Shown here in pieces: positions 1 to 6,194 of a DNA stretch of 7,883 nt (positions within the stretch are counted from its first letter, which is position 1; each line of letters starts with the position of its first letter). Source of the stretch: JACKOD01 sp041591635 (GTDB lineage: Bacteria > Pseudomonadota > Gammaproteobacteria > Pseudomonadales > Oleiphilaceae). The DNA is taken from the NCBI GenBank assembly GCA_041591635.1, contig JBFHRO010000149.1, forward strand, positions 1 to 7,883, written 5' to 3'. Below the pieces are notes generated by a model. The model made no database searches and was not told the DNA's origin. It worked only from the letters and a program-made list of their open reading frames with translations. The position numbers were made by a program, and so were the translations under genes.

Positions 1-1
1 C

Positions 2-985
2 ACCAACCCCGATGGTGCCAGCGGCGACGGTATTGCCATGGCGTGGCGGGCAGGTTGCCGTGTGGCCAACATGGAGTTCAACCAGTTTCATCCCACCTGT
101 CTTTATCACCCCATGGCAAAGTCGTTCCTCATTACCGAAGCCGTACGCGGCGAAGGCGGACACTTGCTCCTGCCCAATGGCAAACGCTTCATGCACAGAT
201 TCGACCCGCGTCAGGAACTGGCACCGCGCGACATTGTCGCCCGGGCCATTGACCACGAAATGAAACGCCTGGGCGCGGATTGCCTGTATCTGGACATTTC
301 TCACAAGCCGGCCGATTTTGTTCGCAGCCACTTCCCTACGATTTACGAGCAGTGCCTGAGCTATGGTATCGACATTACCAGGCAGCCAATTCCCGTGGTG
401 CCGGCGGCGCACTACACCTGCGGCGGTATTATGACCGACCATCGCGGGCGCACCGATATCGGCCAGCTTTATGCTGCAGGCGAAGCCGCCTTTACCGGGT
501 TGCATGGCGCCAACCGCATGGCCAGCAACTCCTTGCTCGAATGCCTGGTGTATGGCCGTGCGGCGGCAGAAGATATCACCACCTTGATGCATGACGTACC
601 CAGGCCGCCTCCGGTTCATGACTGGGACGAAAGCCAGGTCACCGACTCCGATGAAGACGTGGTGATCTCGCACAACTGGGATGAACTGCGTCGCTTCATG
701 TGGGACTACGTGGGCATAGTACGCACCACCAAACGCCTGCAGCGCGCCAAACACCGTGTCGACCTGTTGCATCAGGAAATCATGGAGTTCTACAGCAACT
801 ACAAGGTGAGCAATGACCTGCTCGAACTGCGTAACCTGGTCACAGTCGCCGATCTGATTATATGCTCTGCCTTACAGCGCAAGGAAAGTCGCGGGCTGCA
901 TTACACCCTCGATTATCCGCAGTTGCTGCCCGAAGCCGCCAATACCGTGCTTACCCCTACCAACTATTCCCGGATGGGTTGGTGA
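2..985 (+). CDS. nadB: L-aspartate oxidase, C-terminal part (5' end outside window)
   Basis: This is the last 327 residues of L-aspartate oxidase, the FAD enzyme that oxidises L-aspartate to iminoaspartate. NadA condenses the product into quinolinate for de novo NAD synthesis in the cytoplasm. The frame is open from base 2, so the true start lies left of the window; E. coli NadB is about 540 aa, so roughly 210 residues are missing. Visible motifs are DGASGDGIAMAWRAG at the left edge, NQFHPTCLYHP, EAVRGEGG, LAPRDIVARAIDHE, the catalytic-region PAAHYTCGGI, and the FAD-binding/active-site segment TGLHGANRMASNSLLE. The helical C-terminal domain (WDYVGIVRTTKRL, then ESRGLHYTLDYP) is complete and closely matches the enterobacterial enzyme from memory. 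This domain belongs to the succinate dehydrogenase/fumarate reductase flavoprotein superfamily. It stops 84 bp before sdhE on the same strand. Confidence 0.97.
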   Translation, partial: TNPDGASGDGIAMAWRAGCRVANMEFNQFHPTCLYHPMAKSFLITEAVRGEGGHLLLPNGKRFMHRFDPRQELAPRDIVARAIDHEMKRLGADCLYLDISHKPADFVRSHFPTIYEQCLSYGIDITRQPIPVVPAAHYTCGGIMTDHRGRTDIGQLYAAGEAAFTGLHGANRMASNSLLECLVYGRAAAEDITTLMHDVPRPPPVHDWDESQVTDSDEDVVISHNWDELRRFMWDYVGIVRTTKRLQRAKHRVDLLHQEIMEFYSNYKVSNDLLELRNLVTVADLIICSALQRKESRGLHYTLDYPQLLPEAANTVLTPTNYSRMGW

Positions 986-988
986 TGC

Positions 989-997
989 TGTTATACT
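989..997 (+). promoter_or_regulatory. Candidate extended -10 promoter for sdhE-ygfX-ygfZ
   Basis: TGTTATACT lies four bases after the nadB stop codon. It combines a TATACT -10 hexamer with the upstream TGn of extended -10 promoters. No good -35 TTGACA match sits 16-18 bp upstream. The position, about 70 bp before the sdhE start, would give sdhE a transcript independent of nadB. This is a pattern match only; read-through from nadB is equally possible because no terminator with a T-tract is visible between the genes. Confidence 0.35.
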
Positions 998-1012
998 GCG
1001 CTCCCGCGGCCC

Positions 1013-1030
1013 TGCAGGTACTCGCCTGCA
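1013..1030 (+). repeat. Small inverted repeat in the sdhE 5' leader
   Basis: TGCAGGT and GCCTGCA are separated by ACTC. In RNA they could form a 7-bp stem including one G-U wobble, with a 4-nt loop. It sits between the candidate -10 and the sdhE ribosome binding site. No T-run follows, so an intrinsic terminator is unlikely. It could be a short leader hairpin, a weak binding site, or chance. Confidence 0.3.
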
Positions 1031-1069
1031 AGGATCAACCTTCGGCATTTTCTCGAAAGAGGCTCCCTC

Positions 1070-1324
1070 ATGGATAAAGAAACCGAACTCAAACGTCTTT
1101 ACTGGCACAGCCGGCGTGGCATGCTGGAACTCGATGTGCTGCTGGTTCCCTTCGTTCAGGAAGCCTACTCCGCGCTCTCTCCCGAAGATCAGGCACGCTA
1201 TCAGGCACTGCTCGAATGTGAAGATCAGGACATGTTCAGCTGGTTCATGCGCCATGCTACCCCGCCTAACGCTGATCTGGCCCGCATTGTCGGGATCATT
1301 CTGGACCGTGTTCAGCCAGCTTGA
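1070..1324 (+). CDS. sdhE: FAD assembly factor SdhE
   Basis: SdhE (older names YgfY, CptB) is a small cytoplasmic protein that promotes covalent attachment of FAD to the succinate dehydrogenase flavoprotein SdhA, and in some bacteria to fumarate reductase. The 84-aa length matches the family (E. coli 88 aa). The diagnostic RGMLELD motif is at residues 16-22, where the RGxxE signature contacts the flavoprotein. The helical remainder includes YQALLECEDQDMFSWF, also typical. The ATG at 1070 is preceded by AAAGAGG at 1056-1062 with a 7-nt spacer, so the start is secure. The 3' end overlaps ygfX by 17 nt. SdhE was once proposed as the antitoxin of a CptA/CptB pair; the flavinylation role is better supported in the literature. 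Confidence 0.95.
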   Translation: MDKETELKRLYWHSRRGMLELDVLLVPFVQEAYSALSPEDQARYQALLECEDQDMFSWFMRHATPPNADLARIVGIILDRVQPA

Positions 1325-1772
1325 CCTGCGCTTACGCCCTTCTGGCAGTCTGGCCGCATTGTGGCTGCTGCCGATGGCCGGTCTTTTACCGCTGCTGTGG
1401 CGCCTCTCGCTCCCCCCGCTTGTACCCTTTTCCCTCTATCTGCTGTTTGGCTGGGTGTGGCTGTCAATCCTTGGCAAACAGGTGATCCTGTGTCGTCCGA
1501 CCAGCATTATCCGCTTATACCAGCAAGACAGGCAGCTCTGGGCACAGAGAAACAATGGCCAGCAGCAATCCCTTGTCATCCACCCATGGTCATTTGTCCA
1601 CACCTGGCTTACAGTAGCCTGGGTACGGGCAGAGGGTCACCGGCGGTGGGAAGCCGTAGTCATCACCCGACTGAACGTCACCAGTAAAAGCCAGTGGCGA
1701 CGTTTGCGCGTACTGGCACGCTTTGATTATTTCGCAACCTCATTACCGCGCGGGAAACCTCAACCACCATGA
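1308..1772 (+). CDS. ygfX: YgfX-family inner-membrane protein (SdhE partner)
   Basis: This small membrane protein is of the YgfX/CptA type, encoded directly after sdhE as in many gammaproteobacteria. With the GTG start at 1308 it is 154 aa (E. coli about 135 aa). The first residues, VFSQLDLRLRPSG, resemble the family's usual SDLR start followed by two hydrophobic segments at about residues 14-31 and 36-55. A charged, Trp-rich cytoplasmic part follows. The frame stays open upstream to 1116, but that stretch is sdhE read in another frame and carries no family similarity, so the GTG was preferred. No strong Shine-Dalgarno site is visible; coupling to sdhE translation is likely. YgfX interacts with SdhE and was reported to affect MreB/FtsZ when overproduced, but its normal role is unsettled. 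Identity rests on position, topology and the N-terminus rather than on catalytic motifs. Confidence 0.8.
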   Translation: MFSQLDLRLRPSGSLAALWLLPMAGLLPLLWRLSLPPLVPFSLYLLFGWVWLSILGKQVILCRPTSIIRLYQQDRQLWAQRNNGQQQSLVIHPWSFVHTWLTVAWVRAEGHRRWEAVVITRLNVTSKSQWRRLRVLARFDYFATSLPRGKPQPP

Positions 1773-2695
1773 ACACCACATCCTCTCTCGAGGCTCTGTA
1801 CGCCGAACTGACAGACTACTGCCTGCTGCACCTGAGCGGCCCCGACAGCGAGAAGTTCTTGCAGGGACAAGCCACCTGCGACCTGCTGGAACTCACCCGG
1901 GAACGAGCACTTATCGGCAGCGCAAACACACCCAAAGGCCGCACTTATGGCGTTTTCCTTATTGCCAGAATCGAAGACGGCATGCTCTTGCGACTACCTG
2001 CCGGCATTGCCAGCGAATGCAAGGCACGCCTGGACAAATACCGGATTTTTTTCAAAACACAGCTTGAGTTCTACGACCGCTACAAGGTCATAGGCATTTA
2101 TGGCGCAGCCGCCGAGCAAACAGTTACCGAGCGATTTGGCCCACTGCCCGCCAAGGATCTGGAAGTCACTCGTGGCGAAGACTACTTTATCGTTCGCCAG
2201 CCCGGCGCTCCCGTACGCTATGAACTCTGGACAAGCCGAACATCTGACTGCACCGCCGAAGGCGTCAGCAATCAGGCCAATGCGCTCTGGCACTGGCTGG
2301 AAACCAGTGCGGGCGTGGCTATCATGAGCCCTGACATCATCGACGAATTTGTACCCCAGATGCTGAACTTGCAGGCACTGGGAGCCATCAGCTTTAAAAA
2401 AGGCTGCTACACCGGCCAGGAAATCGTGGCCCGTATGCGCTATCTGGGCAAGCTGAAAAAGCGCCTGTATTTATTCCAGATTGAGTCCGACCTGGAGATC
2501 CCGGCCAATACGCCGTTACAGACGCCAGATGGCCAGAAATGCGGGCAGGTCGTACAAAGCGCCTCGTACCAAAACCGCACCCGGTTGCTGGCCGTGGTGG
2601 ACAACGACTGCATGGCGCAACGCCTGCCCGTCATGCTGGCGTCTCATCCCGCAGATGAACTCAGCCCCCTGGAGTTGCCGTACGAGGTCAGCTAG
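1769..2695 (+). CDS. ygfZ: YgfZ/GcvT-like folate-dependent Fe-S maintenance protein
   Basis: YgfZ is a cytoplasmic, tetrahydrofolate-binding protein of the GcvT fold. In E. coli it supports the activity of certain Fe-S enzymes, including MiaB and succinate dehydrogenase. The 308-aa product carries the family signature KGCYTGQE at residues 211-218 with the conserved Cys213, preceded by EFVPQMLNLQ at about 193-202. The N-terminus has the usual LSGPDSEKFLQGQ segment followed by TPKGR. Length is close to the E. coli protein (326 aa). The ATG overlaps the ygfX stop as ATGA, a 4-nt overlap pointing to translational coupling; no strong Shine-Dalgarno site is needed or seen. In E. coli ygfZ is divergent from sdhE-ygfX, whereas here it is the third gene on the same strand, tying Fe-S upkeep to flavinylation of the same respiratory enzyme. 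Confidence 0.94.
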   Translation: MNTTSSLEALYAELTDYCLLHLSGPDSEKFLQGQATCDLLELTRERALIGSANTPKGRTYGVFLIARIEDGMLLRLPAGIASECKARLDKYRIFFKTQLEFYDRYKVIGIYGAAAEQTVTERFGPLPAKDLEVTRGEDYFIVRQPGAPVRYELWTSRTSDCTAEGVSNQANALWHWLETSAGVAIMSPDIIDEFVPQMLNLQALGAISFKKGCYTGQEIVARMRYLGKLKKRLYLFQIESDLEIPANTPLQTPDGQKCGQVVQSASYQNRTRLLAVVDNDCMAQRLPVMLASHPADELSPLELPYEVS

Positions 2696-2739
2696 GGCCG
2701 ATTGATAGCCTCAGACAAACGGGCAAAAAGCCAGATCTT

Positions 2740-2748
2740 TGCTATAAC
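2740..2748 (+). promoter_or_regulatory. Candidate extended -10 promoter for the HDOD gene
   Basis: TGCTATAAC combines a TATAAC -10 hexamer with an upstream TG, in the 99-bp gap between ygfZ and the HDOD gene. It lies 46 bp before the chosen ATG. No clear -35 box is present at the expected distance, so recognition would depend on the extended -10. The rest of the gap shows no terminator-like hairpin, so some transcription may also come from ygfZ. Confidence 0.4.
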
Positions 2749-2785
2749 TAAGCATTGAAAATCCGTTTGATTGCTAATCATCATC

Positions 2786-2790
2786 GAGGA
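2786..2790 (+). promoter_or_regulatory. Ribosome binding site deciding the HDOD start
   Basis: GAGGA sits 4 nt before the ATG at 2795. An in-frame TTG at 2771 would add eight residues, but it has no purine-rich site in front of it and would place this Shine-Dalgarno sequence inside the gene. The ATG is therefore preferred. Confidence 0.65.
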
Positions 2791-2794
2791 ACTC

Positions 2795-3637
2795 ATGGCC
2801 GAAATTGCCGAAAAAATAAAAACCGCGCTACTGGATGCCATAGAAAAAGACAAACTGGTACTGCCGACGCTCCCAGAAGCTGCACTTAAGGTGCGGGAAA
2901 TCGCCGAGGACCCCAAATCCTCCATTGGCGAACTGGTCACTGTGATCAGCAAAGATGCAGCCCTTACCGCCCGCATCATTCGCGTCTGTAACAGCCCGCT
3001 GCTGCGTGGCAATCGTGAGATCGGCAATCTCAACATGGCCATCAGCCGCCTGGGCATGACCTATACCAGCAATCTGGCAACCGGCCTGGCCATGGAGCAA
3101 ATGTTCCAGGCCACCTCCGACATGATCGACAAACGCATGCGCTCAATCTGGCAGAAAAGTTCCGAAATCGCCGGAATTTGCCACGTACTGACCGCCCATT
3201 ACACCCGCCTGAAACCAGACCAGGCCACTCTGGCGGGGCTTGTGCTGCAAATCGGCGCCCTGCCGGTACTGAAGTTCGTTGAAGACAACGACATTCAGAT
3301 CAGCAGCACCACGCTGGATCAGATCATTGATGAACTAAGTCCGGTGATCGGCTGCAAAATTCTGGAAAAGTGGGATTTTCCAGATGATATCAGGAACGTT
3401 CCCAAAGACGCCTGTGACTACCCGCGCAAGGTCCCCAAGGTCGATTATGCCGACATCGTCATGGTGGCCAAGCTGCAAAGCTACGTGGGCACCAATCACC
3501 CCTGCACCACCCTGGACTGGACCAGGATTTCCGCTTTCGAGCGTCTTGGGCTGGATCCGCAAGCCGACATGAACGATTCGGAAGATTTGTCGGCCGACAT
3601 GGAAGCCGCCATGGCCATGCTCAACGCTGGCAATTAG
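2795..3637 (+). CDS. Single-domain HDOD signalling protein
   Basis: This 280-aa soluble protein consists essentially of one HDOD domain at about residues 20-215. HDOD proteins are relatives of HD phosphohydrolases found as signalling or scaffold modules in bacterial regulation. Supporting motifs are LPTLPEAALKVREIAEDP near residues 23-40, the ISKDAALTARIIRVCNSP segment at 51-68, a Gly-rich turn, and a helix around W119 leading to H130. Where canonical HD enzymes have His-Asp (LLHDIG-like), this protein reads LVLQIGAL at 149-156, so the metal-binding pair is absent and hydrolase activity is unlikely. No receiver, GGDEF, EAL or transmembrane segment is fused to it. The acidic C-terminal tail (about 258-280) is probably flexible. 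It lies 99 bp after ygfZ on the same strand and ends 10 bp before a strong hairpin. Its partner and signal are unknown. Confidence 0.88.
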   Translation: MAEIAEKIKTALLDAIEKDKLVLPTLPEAALKVREIAEDPKSSIGELVTVISKDAALTARIIRVCNSPLLRGNREIGNLNMAISRLGMTYTSNLATGLAMEQMFQATSDMIDKRMRSIWQKSSEIAGICHVLTAHYTRLKPDQATLAGLVLQIGALPVLKFVEDNDIQISSTTLDQIIDELSPVIGCKILEKWDFPDDIRNVPKDACDYPRKVPKVDYADIVMVAKLQSYVGTNHPCTTLDWTRISAFERLGLDPQADMNDSEDLSADMEAAMAMLNAGN

Positions 3638-3647
3638 TTACCCGAAA

Positions 3648-3684
3648 ATGCTTCGGTACGGGCATCCTGACCGTACCGGAGCAT
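3648..3684. terminator. Hairpin between convergent HDOD and hoxW genes, probable bidirectional terminator
   Basis: Two 14-nt arms at 3648-3661 (ATGCTTCGGTACGG) and 3671-3684 (CCGTACCGGAGCAT) are reverse complements apart from one position, with a 9-nt loop. In the plus-strand transcript that position is a U-G wobble, giving a full 14-bp stem. In the minus-strand transcript it is a C-A mismatch. The minus direction is followed by a short T-run (CATTTTCGGG), while the plus direction has no clean T-tract. The hairpin lies 10 bp after the HDOD stop and 6 bp after the hoxW stop, exactly where two convergent units meet, so it probably ends both. Confidence 0.75.
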
Positions 3685-3690
3685 GTATCC

Positions 3691-4152
3691 TTACTTGCTC
3701 CCCGCCATTCCCGCCCAGGCACGAAAAAAAGCCAAAGCCTGCGCCAGTGCCCGCCGGGCTGGCGCACTTAACCCCTCAGAGATCTCGTCGGTTTCACTGG
3801 CTCGAATGGCCAACAGCCAGGCTTGCGGCACGCGACCGTACAGCAGGCTGGTCAGCGCCAATAAATCAGCAGGCGCCAATGCATGCGAATCAATTCGCGG
3901 ATCGGTAGAAGCCACAACGGGTGCCCAGACAAAGGGTGACGACAGACGCGAACAGGCATCAACAAAGACGACCGTACCGACCGAAGCGAGCGTCATCGCA
4001 TCCTCAACCACCAACTGATAACAGGCCTGAGGCAGAAGATCCGGACACGCCTGCCGTTCAAGGGCATCCACAAACCCCGGCCCCACAGCGTCATCGCCCC
4101 GTGCGGGATTGCCAATACCCATGACCAGCAAGGCCTCTCGCCCATCAGCCAC
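3691..4152 (-). CDS. hoxW: HoxH maturation endopeptidase
   Basis: This is a nickel-dependent hydrogenase maturation protease of the HyaD/HybD/HycI/HoxW family. It is the cytoplasmic enzyme that removes the C-terminal extension of the large subunit once the Ni-Fe cofactor is in place. The 153-aa length is normal. The N-terminal GIGNPARGDDAVGPG motif (residues 12-26) carries Asp20/Asp21. FVDAC supplies Asp65 and SHALAP supplies His90. These correspond to the acidic, acidic and histidine nickel-site residues described for HybD. The start is the GTG at 4152, which lies inside the last codons of hoxH (8-nt overlap) and has an excellent AGGAGG 6 nt upstream. Its place directly after hoxH argues that HoxH is its dedicated substrate. 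It is the last gene of the minus-strand operon, with a hairpin just beyond its TAA. Confidence 0.95.
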   Translation of the reverse strand: MADGREALLVMGIGNPARGDDAVGPGFVDALERQACPDLLPQACYQLVVEDAMTLASVGTVVFVDACSRLSSPFVWAPVVASTDPRIDSHALAPADLLALTSLLYGRVPQAWLLAIRASETDEISEGLSAPARRALAQALAFFRAWAGMAGSK

Positions 4153-5641
4153 CGGTCACCTCCTGCGCCGATCGGCCAAGGGTTTGCAAGCACTTGCCCT
4201 GCGCATCCACCAGTTCAATCTGCAGGGGCATTTGACCCAACGCATGGGTGGCACAGGATAAACAGGGATCGTAAGCGCGCACGGCCACTTCCACATGGTT
4301 CAGCAAACCTTCATCCAGCGACGGCTTGCCGCTTAAGTGTTGTTTGGCAACTTGCGTAATGGCCCGGTTCATCGCGGTGTTGTTGTGCGTAGTGGAAACA
4401 ATCAGATTGCAGAAGGTCACCTGATCCTGTTCATCGACACGGTAATGATGAATCAGGGTGCCGCGGGGTGCCTCAATCATGCCGACGCCTTCTTCCCGGC
4501 GCTCTCCTTTGGCGAGCCGTTCCCCTGCAAGCAGGTCGGAGTCCTGCAACAACCTGCCAATGACCTCCATGCAGTGCAGTACTTCAATCATGCGCGCCCA
4601 ATGGTAGGCCAGCGAATCGCCGCAATGGCGCCCCAGTACCTGTCGAAACACCGTCAGTGCCGCGTCCGCCTCGGGCGTGGTCAGCCCCTGGCAGTTATTC
4701 AGTCGCGCCAGCGGCCCAACCCGGTACCAGCCATCGGTGGGGCCAATACTGGCAATGAACGGAAACTTCATGTATGACCAGTCTTTTACTTCTTCGTGCA
4801 GATGATAGTTGAACCGCGCCAGATCCGGCTCGGCAAACAGCGGATGCCCCATGAAATCCTTGGCGGTGAGCACGCCGTGATACAGATCCAGCATGCCATC
4901 GTCACGCACCAGCGAGAGATAGTTGGAATCAAACGCTCCAAAGCGGTGAATCAGCTCCAGGTGTTGCTCACTGTAGTCGCGCGCGATGCGAACCGACTCC
5001 CGGCACCATTGGGTCAGTTCATCGACCTGTGCCAGCAGACGATCCCGCTCCTGCAGCGTCAGGTGCCGATTGATACCGCCGGGAATCGCCCCGGTACCAT
5101 GAATCTTTTTACCCGCGGTTACTTCAATGATGTCTTGACCAAACTTGCGTAACAGTACCGCACGACGTGCCAGCTCGGGGTATTCCTGAATAACCGCAAA
5201 GATGTTGCGCTGCTCGCTGGGGGCGCCAAACCCGAACAGCAAATCCGGCGCACTCAGATGAAAGAAATGCAATACATGGCTCTGCATTACCTGGCCGTAA
5301 TGCATCAGGCGACGCATTTTTTCGGCACTGGGCGTCAGCTGATCCACCCCGACAATCTGATCCATGGCCTTGGCCGCGGCCAGATGATGACTGACCGGGC
5401 AGATGCCACACAGGCGCTGCACTATCACCGGCACTTCCCACAACAGGCGACCCTGAATAAAGCGCTCAAAGCCGCGAAATTCGACGATATGCAGACGTGC
5501 CTCGTCCACCTCGCCGGCGCCGTTAAGGTGAATGCTGACCTTGCCGTGGCCCTCTACCCGGGTCAGGGGTTCTATTTCGATGCGCCGCCCGGGCCCCGAG
5601 GCACCTTTGAATTCAGCAGAGTTCACAGAAGAATCAGTCAT
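4145..5641 (-). CDS. hoxH: NAD-reducing [NiFe]-hydrogenase large subunit
   Basis: HoxH is the catalytic subunit of the cytoplasmic bidirectional group 3d hydrogenase and holds the Ni-Fe(CN)2CO centre that splits or forms H2. The 498-aa precursor has both cofactor motifs: QRLCGICPVSHH with Cys78 and Cys81, and DPCLSCATH with Cys460 and Cys463. The N-terminal EPLTRVEGHG motif (24-33) is intact. The middle of the protein (RNIFAVIQEYPELARRAV, KIHGTGAIPGGIN, WSYMKFPF, EAPRGTLIHHYR) follows Ralstonia HoxH closely, as I recall that sequence. Maturation should cleave after His466, releasing 32 residues. The ATG overlaps the hoxY stop by 8 nt, with GGAG 10 nt upstream. Compared with Ralstonia HoxH (488 aa) the N-terminus is about 17 residues longer and the cleaved tail about 8 longer. 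It pairs with HoxY. Confidence 0.98.
   Translation of the reverse strand: MTDSSVNSAEFKGASGPGRRIEIEPLTRVEGHGKVSIHLNGAGEVDEARLHIVEFRGFERFIQGRLLWEVPVIVQRLCGICPVSHHLAAAKAMDQIVGVDQLTPSAEKMRRLMHYGQVMQSHVLHFFHLSAPDLLFGFGAPSEQRNIFAVIQEYPELARRAVLLRKFGQDIIEVTAGKKIHGTGAIPGGINRHLTLQERDRLLAQVDELTQWCRESVRIARDYSEQHLELIHRFGAFDSNYLSLVRDDGMLDLYHGVLTAKDFMGHPLFAEPDLARFNYHLHEEVKDWSYMKFPFIASIGPTDGWYRVGPLARLNNCQGLTTPEADAALTVFRQVLGRHCGDSLAYHWARMIEVLHCMEVIGRLLQDSDLLAGERLAKGERREEGVGMIEAPRGTLIHHYRVDEQDQVTFCNLIVSTTHNNTAMNRAITQVAKQHLSGKPSLDEGLLNHVEVAVRAYDPCLSCATHALGQMPLQIELVDAQGKCLQTLGRSAQEVTGG
4156..4164 (-). promoter_or_regulatory. Strong Shine-Dalgarno site of hoxW inside hoxH
   Basis: Read on the minus strand this is AGGAGGTGA, a near-complete anti-16S match, with its AGGAGG core ending 6 nt before the hoxW GTG. 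It lies within the last codons of hoxH and fixes the GTG at 4152 as the hoxW start. It is the best ribosome binding site I saw in the window, perhaps compensating for the GTG start codon. Confidence 0.8.
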
Positions 5642-6194
5642 AACGAATCAGCTCCGGCGGCAAATCCAGTGGGCGGCCCTGTATCAAGGCATTGAGAACA
5701 AACCAAAGTGCTTCTGCCGAGGGTGGACAGCCGGGAATCTGGTAATCGATTTTGACGACTTCGGCACAGGTGTACACCCGATCCAGCAGTAACGGCAACT
5801 GCGCATCGGCCGGAATCCTCCGCCCGGGATTCAGGACGATATCGCTGGGTGCATACGCGGTTTGCAGGCACTCATACAAGGGCTCGTCGGCGTGCATGAT
5901 GGCGTTGCGCATGACGGGCAGTCCGCCCATGATGGCACACTGCCCCATCGAAATCAGAAGATCGCAGTGCTCCCGAAAGTCTCGCAACACGCGCACGTTT
6001 TCCTCGTTACAGCAACCGCCTTCGATCAGTCCCACATCGCAACGCTGCCGAAATGTCTTGAAATCGGTCAGTGGTGAGCGGTCAAACTCCAGGTGTGGCA
6101 TCAGCTCGAGCAGGCGCTCATCCACATCAAGCAGCGACATGTGACACCCGAAGCAACCGGCCAGGGAGGTAGTGGCAATGCGCAGTTTGCTCAT
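5634..6194 (-). CDS. hoxY: NAD-reducing [NiFe]-hydrogenase small subunit
   Basis: HoxY is the small subunit that carries the proximal [4Fe-4S] cluster and passes electrons between HoxH and the HoxFU diaphorase. It is 186 aa, the short form typical of group 3d enzymes, without Tat signal or membrane anchor, so the enzyme is cytoplasmic. The four expected ligands are present: Cys14 and Cys17 (LAGCFGCHMS), Cys86 (GQCAIMGG) and Cys156 (IPGCPP). The conserved DVDERLLEL and the C-terminal ELIRYD also fit. There is no cysteine five residues after Cys86, so the supernumerary cysteine of oxygen-tolerant membrane hydrogenases is absent. The loop after the conserved IEGG holds two adjacent cysteines (61 and 62), noted in the findings. 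The ATG overlaps the hoxU stop by 4 nt (ATGA) and the gene's end overlaps hoxH by 8 nt. Confidence 0.97.
   Translation of the reverse strand: MSKLRIATTSLAGCFGCHMSLLDVDERLLELMPHLEFDRSPLTDFKTFRQRCDVGLIEGGCCNEENVRVLRDFREHCDLLISMGQCAIMGGLPVMRNAIMHADEPLYECLQTAYAPSDIVLNPGRRIPADAQLPLLLDRVYTCAEVVKIDYQIPGCPPSAEALWFVLNALIQGRPLDLPPELIRYD

Noticed and set aside
872..1255. 127-codon minus-strand frame across the nadB end and sdhE
   Set aside because: It runs antisense to two well-supported genes and shows no family features.
1116..1307. Longer 218-aa version of YgfX starting at 1116
   Set aside because: The added 64 residues are sdhE read in another frame. The family N-terminus begins right at the GTG at 1308.
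1070..1772. sdhE-ygfX as a CptB/CptA toxin-antitoxin module
   Set aside because: The RGxxE motif and the ygfZ linkage fit SdhE as an FAD assembly factor. The toxin-antitoxin idea rests on overexpression work and nothing in this sequence supports it.
2755..2780. TTGAAA with TAATCA as an alternative HDOD promoter
   Set aside because: The spacing between the boxes is only 14 bp and the -10 match is poor. The TGCTATAAC site upstream is better.
3648..4018. Plus-strand frames at 3648-3908 and 3683-4018
   Set aside because: They are antisense to hoxW, begin inside or next to the terminator hairpin, and have low-complexity Pro/Arg/Thr composition.
4337..5695. Several plus-strand open frames of 118-146 codons opposite hoxH (starting at 4337, 4796 and 5258)
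   Set aside because: They lie wholly antisense to a full-length HoxH with intact motifs. They have no recognisable domains and are expected by chance in GC-rich coding DNA.
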